A stretch of 64,000 bases of DNA from Sphingomonas sp. KRR8. GTDB lineage: Bacteria; Pseudomonadota; Alphaproteobacteria; Sphingomonadales; Sphingomonadaceae. Positions 8,242-15,788 of the stretch are shown here, one piece after another. The notes beneath the pieces were generated by a model, which did no database searches, was not told where the DNA came from, and saw only the letters and a list, made by a program, of their open reading frames with translations. Location of the stretch: positions 1,426,001-1,490,000 of the forward strand of contig NZ_CP097462.1 of NCBI RefSeq assembly GCF_023559245.1, read 5' to 3'. How positions within the stretch are numbered: the stretch's first letter is position 1; each line of letters opens with the position of its first letter. The translations under genes were made by a program, and so were the position numbers.

Positions 8242-9045
8242 TTAACCTGCCGGAACCGTCGCCGCGTCGAAGAACAGGGCCTGCGCGATCGCCGCCTTCA
8301 CCGTGGCGCGCTGGAACGGCTTGGTGATGAGGAAGGTCGGCTCCGGACGGGTACCGGTGAGCAGCCGCTCCGGGAAGGCCGTGATGAAGATCACCGGCAC
8401 CGCGAATTCCACCAGGATGTCGCGCACTGCGTCAATTCCGCTGCTGTCATCGGCCAGCTGGATGTCGGCCAGCACCAGGCCCGGCGGGTGCGCGCGAGCC
8501 TGCGCCACCGCCTCGTCGCGGGTCACCGCAACGCCGGTGACATTGTGGCCGAGGTCGCGAACGATCGTCTCGATGTCCATCGCGATGATCGGCTCGTCCT
8601 CGATGATGAGCACGTCGGCATGGGTCTGCCGCTCGATTTCCTCCATCGCTTCGGACACGAGGTTCTCGACCTCGTCCGGACTGGCGCCGATCAAGTAACC
8701 GGCATCGTTGGACGAGAAGCCTTCAAGCGCGGTCAGCAGCAGTGCCTGGCGCGACAGCGGAGTGACCCGCGACAGGCGTGCCTGTGCGATGCTCTCCGGA
8801 TTGCCGAGGTCGCCTGCAAAGCCGTCCTCGCCTTCCTCGATGTTGGCGGTCGACCAGATGGCGTGGAATGTCTTGTAAAGGCCAAGCCGCGGTTCGACGT
8901 CGCGCGGAAAACTGTCCGGGGCGGCAACGATCGCCTCCAGCGTTGCGCGGACGAACGCGTCGCCATGAGTCTGGCTGCCGGTCAGCGCACGGGCATACCG
9001 GCGCAGAAATGGCAGATGCGGAGCGAGTTCCTGGCCCAGCGACAT
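8242..9045 (-). CDS. phyR: Response regulator PhyR (sigma-factor mimic)
   Basis: A 267-residue anti-anti-sigma factor. Residues 1-140 resemble an ECF sigma factor (region 2 and 4-like helices, including PLSRQALLLTALEGFS), and residues 143-262 form a receiver domain. The phosphoacceptor is D194 in VLADIQL, with the acidic pair at ED150-151 and the conserved lysine in ITKPF near the C-terminus. When phosphorylated, PhyR sequesters NepR and frees EcfG. The gene is divergent from nepR. No clear GGAAC-type promoter was found immediately upstream of phyR on its own strand. Confidence 0.95.
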   Translation of the reverse strand: MSLGQELAPHLPFLRRYARALTGSQTHGDAFVRATLEAIVAAPDSFPRDVEPRLGLYKTFHAIWSTANIEEGEDGFAGDLGNPESIAQARLSRVTPLSRQALLLTALEGFSSNDAGYLIGASPDEVENLVSEAMEEIERQTHADVLIIEDEPIIAMDIETIVRDLGHNVTGVAVTRDEAVAQARAHPPGLVLADIQLADDSSGIDAVRDILVEFAVPVIFITAFPERLLTGTRPEPTFLITKPFQRATVKAAIAQALFFDAATVPAG

Positions 9046-9147
9046 ATTCGGCTAATTCTCCATGATCGACATTTGGCCCCCTATTGGAAGCCGCAACGGC
9101 AATGTGCAACCCTGCGGCACAGGGCGCATTTTTCTTATCGCGAGCCC

Positions 9148-9172
9148 GGAACAAACAGCGGGCAATAAGGTT
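9148..9172 (+). promoter_or_regulatory. EcfG-type promoter for nepR
   Basis: GGAAC at 9148-9152 is followed by 17 bases and GTTT beginning at 9170. It lies 65 bases before the nepR start and points toward nepR and the downstream kinase gene, giving feedback control by EcfG of its own anti-sigma factor. Confidence 0.75.
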
Positions 9173-9236
9173 TCCGTGCCGAGGCTGACCGCATCTCGTT
9201 GACGAGGCGGCTGCTCGACTTCTAGGGGGGCGTTTC

Positions 9237-9497
9237 GTGCAGTCTCTGCGCTTTCCAGATGAGATCACGAGTATTTTGCGCCATGGCAATGTCGGCGTTA
9301 CGGGGGACGAAAGGTTGAGTGCGAACAACGATGCGGAAAACCGCCCTCCCCCAAGAGAGCGGAGCGAGGCGCCGAAGAAGCGCCGCCGCACCGATCCGCC
9401 GGGTTCGGTCGGGCGCGCGCTCAAGACCGTCTATGACGACACTCTCCGTGAAGAAGTGCCCAACGACTTCCTCGACCTTCTCGGCAAGCTCAGCTGA
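9237..9497 (+). CDS. nepR: Anti-sigma factor NepR
   Basis: An 86-residue protein whose C-terminal part (residues 57-86: SVGRALKTVYDDTLREEVPN followed by DFLDLLGKLS) is the conserved NepR core that clamps EcfG and is captured by phosphorylated PhyR. The N-terminal 55 residues are variable and rich in charged residues and proline. The GTG at 9237 is preferred because a strong ribosome binding site, AGGGGGG at 9224-9230, lies 6 bases before it. A TTG further in would give a length nearer 60 residues but has a poorly spaced site. It is followed after 27 bases by the PhyP-like gene. Confidence 0.92.
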   Translation: MQSLRFPDEITSILRHGNVGVTGDERLSANNDAENRPPPRERSEAPKKRRRTDPPGSVGRALKTVYDDTLREEVPNDFLDLLGKLS

Positions 9498-9524
9498 CCG
9501 TTCTCGCGCCATTGGCGTAGCGGC

Positions 9525-11132
9525 ATGAACGGACTGCTCGGCTGGTTCCGTCGCCTGCCCACCCCTGGCAAGCTGCTGATCATCCTGTCCGCGGCCATTC
9601 TTCCGCTGGGCCTGGTCCTGGTCTGGGCGGCAACAACCAGTATCAACCGCGCCAATCAGGCGCTCATTTCCGAGACGGAAACCCGCAGCCGCGGCGCCAG
9701 TCGCGCGGTTGAAAGCCTGCTGTCGCGCAATGTCCTGGCGCTGCGAATCGCTGCCACTGCGGCGCTCCGCACCCCGGGCGACGACGCCTGCGCACTTGCC
9801 AAGCGCTCGCTCAGCGTTTCGCCCAATGTAGCGGGAAGCTTCGCCCTGCAGGATGCGAACGGCCAACTGCTCTGCACGGTGGGCACCATCCAGCTACCGA
9901 ATGAGGGTGCGCTTATCGCCCCCGGCAAGGTCCGCTTGTGGCTCTCACCGAGCGGAAACGTGCTCTACTATCGCGTCGGCGTGCTTGGCGGGATCGGCAC
10001 CGGAACCCTCTCCCGGGAAGAATTGCGCGATGCCGCGCTGACCTCCACCGACACGCTGCGTCGGCTCACCATCTCCGACCGTCAGACCACTGCCACCCTG
10101 ATCGACGACGAAAACGCGGCTGCGGACCCGCCCGTCGAACTTCCTCGCCATGACGCCGACCTCCAGCTGATCGATCGTGACTGGACGATCGCTGGCAACC
10201 AGCTGTCGGTTCACACCGCGGCCTATGTGCGCCGGATTACGGCGGGCGAGCGCAGCGTGATCCTGCTTCCGCTGGTGATGTGGATCCTCGCCGCCCTGCT
10301 CAGCTGGCTGATGGTCAGCCGCTTCCTCATCCGCCCGCTTCGCCGGGTGCAGCGCGCGGTCAGCAGTTATGAACCCGGCAGCGGTGACCTCAAGCTGCCA
10401 GAACGGCTCGGCTCTGCGACGGAGATCCAGGAACTCGCCGCCAGCTTCAGCCGCGCGGTTGTCCGGATCGAGCAGTCGGAAAAAGACATGGCCGTGGCCC
10501 TCGAAGGGCAGCGCCGCCTGGTTCGTGAAGTTCATCACCGCGTGAAGAACAACCTGCAGGTCATCGCCTCGCTGCTCAACATCCACAGTCGAACCACCGC
10601 CGCCCCGGAGGCGCGCGATGCGTATGCATCGATCGGCCGCCGGGTGGATGCGCTCGCCGTTGTCCACCGCAATCATTATGCCGAGCTCGAGGAAAATCGC
10701 GGCATCTCGCTACGTCCGCTGATCAGCGAGCTTGCCTCCAGCTTGCGTGGAAGCGCACCGGACAGTGCCCGGCGCTTCAACATCGACCTGCAGCTGGACA
10801 CACTCAACACCACCCAGGACTCCGCCGTCGCACTCGCCTTTTTCACCACCGAAGTGGTTGAATGCGCGATGCTGACGCACCCGAACGACGCGGTCCGCCT
10901 TACCCTTGAGCGGATCAACGACCTGTCGGCGCGCTATACCATCGCGGCCACCCTGCTGGACCCGGCGACCGTCGACGAACGCCCCCAGTTCGAACGGATC
11001 ATCAGCGGGCTCGCCAAGCAATTGCGCTCGCCGCTCGAACGCGAGCCCGGCAGTTACAGCGTGATCTGTCCCGTGTTTCCGCCGCGCGATTACCGGGAAG
11101 AAGAAAAATCGGTGCTGCCCGAAAAAAGTTGA
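9525..11132 (+). CDS. phyP: PhyP-like membrane sensor, HisKA_2 histidine kinase with degenerate ATPase domain
   Basis: A 535-residue membrane protein with helices at about residues 17-36 and 245-267, enclosing a periplasmic sensor domain of roughly 200 residues, then a HAMP-like linker. The HisKA_2 dimerisation block is intact (EVHHRVKNNLQVIASLL, with H338 the likely phosphoacceptor). The ATP-binding half is not: the N-box position reads EVVECAML instead of an ELVTNA-type motif, and no DxGxG box is visible before GLAKQL. In Sphingomonas sp. Fr1 a gene called phyP, encoding a negative regulator of PhyR, acts in this pathway. Gene position and loss of ATP-binding motifs suggest the same phosphatase role here. 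The symbol is by inference. Confidence 0.75.
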   Translation: MNGLLGWFRRLPTPGKLLIILSAAILPLGLVLVWAATTSINRANQALISETETRSRGASRAVESLLSRNVLALRIAATAALRTPGDDACALAKRSLSVSPNVAGSFALQDANGQLLCTVGTIQLPNEGALIAPGKVRLWLSPSGNVLYYRVGVLGGIGTGTLSREELRDAALTSTDTLRRLTISDRQTTATLIDDENAAADPPVELPRHDADLQLIDRDWTIAGNQLSVHTAAYVRRITAGERSVILLPLVMWILAALLSWLMVSRFLIRPLRRVQRAVSSYEPGSGDLKLPERLGSATEIQELAASFSRAVVRIEQSEKDMAVALEGQRRLVREVHHRVKNNLQVIASLLNIHSRTTAAPEARDAYASIGRRVDALAVVHRNHYAELEENRGISLRPLISELASSLRGSAPDSARRFNIDLQLDTLNTTQDSAVALAFFTTEVVECAMLTHPNDAVRLTLERINDLSARYTIAATLLDPATVDERPQFERIISGLAKQLRSPLEREPGSYSVICPVFPPRDYREEEKSVLPEKS

Positions 11133-11140
11133 GGTGCGCC

Positions 11141-11165
11141 GGAACAAGCCTCCGGGATTGTCGTT
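11141..11165 (+). promoter_or_regulatory. EcfG-type promoter with no gene downstream
   Basis: GGAAC (11141-11145), 16 bases, then CGTT (11162-11165) is a perfect general stress promoter. It begins only 9 bases after the phyP stop and points into a 168-bp intergenic space before the convergent tatC end. The transcript would start near 11171-11175 and contains no plausible reading frame. Confidence 0.75.
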
Positions 11166-11170
11166 CTACT

Positions 11171-11280
11171 CTTCGGATAGCGACCTTTTGCCCCCCCGCT
11201 CTCGCTGTCCGCTTACATGGGCCCGGAACCGCTTACCCTCCCCCCCCCCGGTAGCGCTTCCGGGCCCACTTGTGTCTGGG
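11171..11280 (+). ncRNA. Candidate general-stress small RNA with two C-rich hairpin loops
   Basis: Downstream of a perfect EcfG promoter, the predicted RNA folds into two hairpins. The first pairs GGATAGCGA (11175-11183) with TCGCTGTCC (11202-11210), 9 pairs with one G-U, around an 18-base loop containing seven consecutive C. The second pairs TGGGCCCGGAA (11218-11228) with TTCCGGGCCCA (11258-11268), 11 pairs. It has a further inner stem (TACC with GGTA) and a 12-base apical loop that is all C except one T. This resembles GsrN of Caulobacter, a sigma-T-controlled RNA that uses a C-rich loop to bind mRNA leaders. The 3' end is uncertain because no long T-run follows. The second hairpin may also end convergent tatC transcription. 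Confidence 0.6.
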
Positions 11281-11300
11281 GCAGCAGAAATCAGAGAAAT

Positions 11301-12071
11301 TCAGGCGGCAGGATCCGGCGCGGCAGCGGCCTTGCGGGCGGCGCGCCAGTGCGTGATCCGGATCGCCAGCAGCGCGAATTCATACAGCGCGTAGAGCGGC
11401 ACCAGCAGCAGCAGCATGGACACGGCGTCCGGCGGCGTCAGTACGGCGGCGACCGCGGCACAGACGACGATCGCGTGCCGCCGGCGGCTGGCCAGCTGCT
11501 CGCGGGTGACGATGCCCGCCCGCTCCAGGATCATCAGCAGCACAGGCGTGAGAAAGGCGACGCCAAAGCCGAACAGGAAACGGGTGACGAAATTGAGGTA
11601 ATTGCCGACGCCGGGCAGCGCCTCCTGCTGCACCCCGCCGATCTGCCCGTCGAAGCCCAGCAGGAACTTCAGCGCCCACGGCATCGCCACGTAAAAAGCG
11701 AACAGTGCCCCGGCGGCGAAGAAAAAGGGCGTCATGAGGAGGAAGGGCAAGAAGGCCTTCTTCTCCTTCACATAAAGGCCCGGCGCGATGAACCGCCACG
11801 CCTGTGTCGCGAATACCGGGAAGCAGAGCATCAGGGCCGCGAACAGCGCTACCTTCACTTCGGAGAAGAACGCTTCGAACACGTCGGTGTAGATGAGTTT
11901 GGCCTGCCCGGCGCGGGCCAGTGGCTGCAACAGCACGGAGTAGATCGGCCGGGCGAAATACATGCACAGGAAGAAAGCGGCGATCAGCGTCACCAGGCTG
12001 ATCAGCAGCCGCCGTCGAAGCTCGATCAGATGTTCGAGAAGCGGTTGCTTGGTGTCGTCGATGTCCTTCAC
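11301..12071 (-). CDS. tatC: Sec-independent protein translocase TatC
   Basis: A 256-residue polytopic inner-membrane protein that recognises twin-arginine signal peptides. The N-terminus has the family signature PLLEHLIELRRRLLIS at about residues 9-24, followed by six predicted helices. FVTRFLFGFGVAFLTPVLLM marks the conserved fourth-helix region. The start at 12071 overlaps the tatB stop as ATGA. It is the last gene of the argS-to-tatC run, and its stop faces the candidate small RNA. Confidence 0.95.
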   Translation of the reverse strand: MKDIDDTKQPLLEHLIELRRRLLISLVTLIAAFFLCMYFARPIYSVLLQPLARAGQAKLIYTDVFEAFFSEVKVALFAALMLCFPVFATQAWRFIAPGLYVKEKKAFLPFLLMTPFFFAAGALFAFYVAMPWALKFLLGFDGQIGGVQQEALPGVGNYLNFVTRFLFGFGVAFLTPVLLMILERAGIVTREQLASRRRHAIVVCAAVAAVLTPPDAVSMLLLLVPLYALYEFALLAIRITHWRAARKAAAAPDPAA

Positions 12072-12466
12072 GGCAGCGGGCGTCCCGTATGGTCGGGTTC
12101 GCCCAGCGGCAATCGTGGCTCGTCGGCGGGCGTCTCCGGCGACGGCAGCGGCGGTTCCGCGGGTGGTGGAAGCGAAGTCATTACCGGCCCGGGAATGTCC
12201 TGCGGAGTCGCCGTCAAGCCGAGTGGATCGACCGGGAATTGCCGCATGATCCGCTCATTCTCTTCCCTCCAGCGCTTCTCCATCTCCTCCAGCTCGGCTT
12301 CGCGCATGATGTTCTCGATGCCCGCGGTGAAGTGCCGGGCATGGGCGCGCACCTTGCCCACCAGGCGCCCGACCGTGCGCATGGTGGCCGGCAGTTCCTT
12401 GGGGCCGATGAAGATCAGCGCCAGAACGGCGACGATGAAGAGTTCGCTGCTGTCGACGCCGAACAT
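12068..12466 (-). CDS. tatB: Sec-independent protein translocase TatB
   Basis: A 132-residue single-pass protein with the TatB-type N-terminus MFGVDSSELFIVAVLALIFI followed by GPKELP, which carries the conserved GP hinge and E after the membrane helix. An amphipathic helix (residues 25-75) and a proline-rich tail follow. TatB forms the receptor complex with TatC. It lies 18 bases after tatA and overlaps tatC by 4 bases. Confidence 0.92.
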   Translation of the reverse strand: MFGVDSSELFIVAVLALIFIGPKELPATMRTVGRLVGKVRAHARHFTAGIENIMREAELEEMEKRWREENERIMRQFPVDPLGLTATPQDIPGPVMTSLPPPAEPPLPSPETPADEPRLPLGEPDHTGRPLP

Positions 12467-12484
12467 CGGCGCGTGCCCTGGCGC

Positions 12485-12784
12485 TTAAACGCGCGGGTCC
12501 TGCGCCGGCGGCGGCGGGGGCGGCGGGGCGACAGGATCGGCCGCACGCGGATGAGCGGTCACGTCGATCGGGCGCTCCGGGCTACCCAGCCGGCTCTGAT
12601 CCCGCTGCTGCTGCTCGTGGCGGCGGCGCTGGTCCTCCTCGTCGTCGGCCATGCCGGCCTTGAAGTTCTTGAGGCCCTTGGCGACGTCTCCCATCATCGC
12701 GGAAAAGCGATTGCCGCCAAACAGCAGCAGCACCAGCAGCGCGAACAGAAGAATGTGCCAGAAACTGAAGCCGCCCATGACCAA
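12485..12784 (-). CDS. tatA: Sec-independent protein translocase TatA
   Basis: A 99-residue pore-forming subunit. It has an N-terminal helix ([18 protein letters not shown]), the hinge, and the amphipathic helix containing [19 protein letters not shown], which is the TatA/E signature. A charged and then proline-rich tail (a run of seven prolines) follows. Together with tatB and tatC it gives a full Tat system. The twin-arginine DUF1501 protein in this window is one likely client. Confidence 0.92.
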   Translation of the reverse strand: MVMGGFSFWHILLFALLVLLLFGGNRFSAMMGDVAKGLKNFKAGMADDEEDQRRRHEQQQRDQSRLGSPERPIDVTAHPRAADPVAPPPPPPPAQDPRV

Positions 12785-12806
12785 CTACTCCTAATCTGGG
12801 GGCTAT

Positions 12807-13376
12807 CTAGTCTTCTTCCTCGGCGCTTTCCAGTTGCAGTTGGTTCACGGTGAGGTCGACCGGGTCGAGCAGCCCGGCCGCCCGCAGGTCGTCGATCCCC
12901 GGCAGGTCACGACGGGAGCCCAGACCGAAGTGCCCGAGGAACTCGGCGGTGGTGGCATAGAGCAGCGGTCGGCCGGGTGCTTCGCGCCGTCCGGCCGGCC
13001 TGACCCAGCCCGCCTCCATCAGCACGTCGAGCGTGCCCTTCGATATCTGCACTCCGCGGATTGCTTCGATCTCGGCCCTGCTGACCGGCTCGTGATAGGC
13101 GATGATGGCCAGCGTCTCGGTGGCCGCGCGGCTTAGGCGGCGCGGCTCCTCGCGGGTGCGGCGAAGTAGGTGCGCGAGGTCCGGCGCGGTCTGGAAGTGC
13201 CAACGCTCGCCGCGCTCTACCAGCTGGACGCCACGGCCGGCATAATGGTCGGCCAGTTCAGCCAGCGCCGCCTTCACGTCGCCCTCGCCGACCTGGACGG
13301 CGATGTCGTCCAGCGTCAGCGGCGTTTCGGCGGCGAACAGGGTCGCCTCGACCGCTCGGAGGAATTCGTCGATCAT
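12807..13376 (-). CDS. scpB: Segregation and condensation protein B
   Basis: A 189-residue partner of ScpA in the SMC condensin complex. Two winged-helix domains are recognisable, with FAAETPLTLDDIA near the start and the conserved ATETLAIIAYHEPVSRAEIE followed by RGV at about residues 93-116. The ATG at 13376 overlaps the scpA stop as ATGA. The open frame upstream of it belongs to no coherent protein and is a shadow of scpA. It ends 22 bases before tatA. Confidence 0.93.
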   Translation of the reverse strand: MIDEFLRAVEATLFAAETPLTLDDIAVQVGEGDVKAALAELADHYAGRGVQLVERGERWHFQTAPDLAHLLRRTREEPRRLSRAATETLAIIAYHEPVSRAEIEAIRGVQISKGTLDVLMEAGWVRPAGRREAPGRPLLYATTAEFLGHFGLGSRRDLPGIDDLRAAGLLDPVDLTVNQLQLESAEEED

Positions 13377-14131
13377 CAGCTGTTCGCCGCCCGCGCGCGC
13401 ACCATCAGCGGTTCGAACGGTCCGCCCTGCTGCAGTTCGATCTGCCCTTTCTTCGCCAGCTCCAGTGTCGCTGCAAAGGAGGAGGCCAGCGCGCTCCGGC
13501 GGAACACGGGATCCTGTGTGGCCGGCAGGAAGCTTTCCAACTGGCTCCACTCCAGCCGGGCCCCGACCAGGGCCGAAACCCGCTCGATCGCTTCCTCCAA
13601 CGTCAGCACTGCGCGCCGAGCGATCATGTGCACGACCGGCGCGGACCGGGCGCGAATGGCGCCATAGGCCGCGTACAGGTCGAAAGCGGTCGCCTGCCAC
13701 GCCGCCTTGCGGACCAGCCGCAGGCCTTCGGGCGCCCCGCGCAGGAACACGTCCCGGCCGATGCGGTCGCCGCCCATCAGCCGCGCTCCCGCCTCCCGCA
13801 TGGCGTCGAGACGCTGAAGCCGCAGCTGCAGCCGGGCCGCGAGTTCCTCGGGGCTCGGGTCGGCCTGCGGGTCCTTGGGCAGGAGCAGGCAGGATTTCAG
13901 ATAGGCCAGCCACGCCGCCATCACGAGATAGTCGGCGGCGATTTCCAGCCTCAGGGCCCGCGCCCCGTTCAAATAGCTGAGATATTGCTCCACCAGCGCC
14001 AGGATGGAAATTTGTGCCAGGTCCACCTTCTGCGTCCGCGCGAGGTTCAGCAGCAGGTCCAGCGGCCCCTCCCACGCGCCAAGGCTGAGGGTCAGCTCAT
14101 CGTCATGGCGCAGGGGGAGTTCGGCGGTCAC
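13376..14131 (-). CDS. scpA: Segregation and condensation protein A
   Basis: A 251-residue kleisin that bridges SMC heads in the bacterial condensin. The N-terminus contains the family block WEGPLDLLLNLARTQKVDL, then LAQISILALVEQYL, with a C-terminal winged-helix region. The GTG at 14131 is chosen because it overlaps the nagZ stop as GTGA and precedes the conserved block by about 20 residues. A longer frame upstream is an out-of-frame nagZ reading. Confidence 0.92.
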   Translation of the reverse strand: MTAELPLRHDDELTLSLGAWEGPLDLLLNLARTQKVDLAQISILALVEQYLSYLNGARALRLEIAADYLVMAAWLAYLKSCLLLPKDPQADPSPEELAARLQLRLQRLDAMREAGARLMGGDRIGRDVFLRGAPEGLRLVRKAAWQATAFDLYAAYGAIRARSAPVVHMIARRAVLTLEEAIERVSALVGARLEWSQLESFLPATQDPVFRRSALASSFAATLELAKKGQIELQQGGPFEPLMVRARAANS

Positions 14132-15135
14132 ACCAGGGCCAGCAGCTCGTCGCGCTTGGCGGTGACTTCCGCAAGGTCGGGTCCCTCGCCTTCCAGCATC
14201 AACCCGGCCATCGCCCTCGCCAGCCGAGCGTCGGCCTCCGCCGTCAGCGCACCGACACGGGCGGCGACGTCGAGCATCTCCTCCAGCTTGCCGGAACAAT
14301 GCAGGGTGGCGTCGCAACCCGCCGCGATGGCCACCGCCGAGCGCTCGCCGGGCGTGCCCTGCAGCGCTTCCATGCCGATGTCGTCCGTCATCAGGAAGCC
14401 GCCAAAGCCGATCCGCTGACGAATGATCCGCTCGATCACCGTCGGCGACTGGCTCGATGGGCGCTCGGCGTCCCAGGCGGTGAACACGATATGGGCGACC
14501 ATGCCCATGGGCGCCGCCGCCAGCCGCTCGAACGGCTCCAGGTCGACAGCCAAGGCTTCGTCCGAGGCGGTGACGATCGGCAGTTCCTTGTGGCTGTCGA
14601 CCAGCGCGCGACCGTGACCGGGCATGTGCTTGAGCACACCCAGCACCCCGGCCGTCGCCATGCCGTCAAGCACCGCACGACCGAGCGCCGCCACCTGCAT
14701 CGGCTCGCCGCCATAAGCACGGTCCCCGACAATGTCGGTCGCGCCTGGCTGCCGGACGTCGAGCATCGGCAGGCAGTTCACATTGACCCCGCATTCGGCG
14801 AGCACCAGCGCGATTGCGCGGGCGTTCATCCGCGCCGCCTCGATCGCCGAAGACGGCGCCAACTGGTAAAGCTTGTCGAATGCCTCGCCGCTCGGAAAGG
14901 ACGGCCATTCCGGCGGCCGCATCCGTGCCACCCGGCCGCCTTCCTGGTCGATCAGGATCGGCAGCTCGGGCCGGCCGTGGATCTCGCGCAGGCTGTCGGT
15001 CAACGCCTTCAGCTGCGCGCGGTTCTCGCAATTGCGACGGAACAGGATGTAGCCGGCAGGATCGACGTCGGCGAAAAACGCCCGTTCGTCGGCGCTGAGT
15101 GCCGGCCCTGCCAGGGAATAGATGGCAGCCTGCAT
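14128..15135 (-). CDS. nagZ: Beta-N-acetylglucosaminidase NagZ (GH3)
   Basis: A 335-residue cytoplasmic glycosidase of family 3 that removes N-acetylglucosamine from anhydro-muropeptides during cell-wall recycling. Visible motifs are DQEGGRVARM at about 63-72 and KHMPGHG at 169-175, with the catalytic Asp-His dyad at D180/H182 in the LVDSHKELP loop. MTDDIGMEAL carries the nucleophile aspartate region. It sits between a SPOR protein and scpA with near-zero gaps, so it is part of a long operon. Confidence 0.93.
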   Translation of the reverse strand: MQAAIYSLAGPALSADERAFFADVDPAGYILFRRNCENRAQLKALTDSLREIHGRPELPILIDQEGGRVARMRPPEWPSFPSGEAFDKLYQLAPSSAIEAARMNARAIALVLAECGVNVNCLPMLDVRQPGATDIVGDRAYGGEPMQVAALGRAVLDGMATAGVLGVLKHMPGHGRALVDSHKELPIVTASDEALAVDLEPFERLAAAPMGMVAHIVFTAWDAERPSSQSPTVIERIIRQRIGFGGFLMTDDIGMEALQGTPGERSAVAIAAGCDATLHCSGKLEEMLDVAARVGALTAEADARLARAMAGLMLEGEGPDLAEVTAKRDELLALV

Positions 15136-15136
15136 C

Positions 15137-15787
15137 CTAGCGGACCACGAAGCAGGCTTCGCCCGCGACCTTGAGCAGCTGGCACGCCTGCCCTGCCTCG
15201 GCAGCGGACGGATAGCTGGCGCGCAGGCGGAAGCCCTGCTGATAGGGCACGATCAGCTTGGTCGCACCGGCCACTGCCGGAAAACGACCTGACAGCGAAT
15301 CCCAGACCTTGCTGGCGGACGCCTGGCTCGGGAAGAAGCCAAGCTGAATGGTGCTCCCCGCCGGCCCCGCGGGCGCGGCAGGCTCCGGCTTGGCCGGTGT
15401 GCTCGCAGCCTCTTGCGGCGGCGCAGCGGGAGCCGCCTTGCTCGGTCGGGCGACCGGCTCTTCCGGCACCGCGTTCAGGTCCAGTTGCGCGTCGGGTTGC
15501 TCACCGGCGCTGGTCGCGTAGGCCGTGCCGCTTTCACCGGTGATGTCGAGCCCGCCCGGATCGGCCGGCTTGACCTTGTAGGGGCGCGGGTCGGCCTTGA
15601 TCAGCTCGGGTGGGCCCGCACCTTCCGCATTGCGCCGGCCAAGCCAGAACATCGAGCCGGCGATCAGCGCGGCCGCGAGTAGCGCCAGCACCACTGCCAT
15701 GAGCATCCGCCCGGCGGACCAGCGAGGCCCGTCGTCCTCGTCGTCGACCGCTTCGAGCCAGGGGAAATTCTGTTCCTGCGCCGCCAT
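15137..15787 (-). CDS. SPOR-domain membrane protein, copy A
   Basis: A 216-residue inner-membrane protein with a single helix at about residues 27-49, a proline/alanine-rich periplasmic linker, and a C-terminal SPOR-type domain (about 145-216, GSTIQLGFFPSQASASKVWD onward). SPOR domains bind septal glycan stripped of peptide stems. It lies 1 base after a second SPOR gene and 1 base before nagZ. The two paralogues share architecture but little sequence outside the SPOR core. Confidence 0.85.
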   Translation of the reverse strand: MAAQEQNFPWLEAVDDEDDGPRWSAGRMLMAVVLALLAAALIAGSMFWLGRRNAEGAGPPELIKADPRPYKVKPADPGGLDITGESGTAYATSAGEQPDAQLDLNAVPEEPVARPSKAAPAAPPQEAASTPAKPEPAAPAGPAGSTIQLGFFPSQASASKVWDSLSGRFPAVAGATKLIVPYQQGFRLRASYPSAAEAGQACQLLKVAGEACFVVR

Positions 15788-15788
15788 C

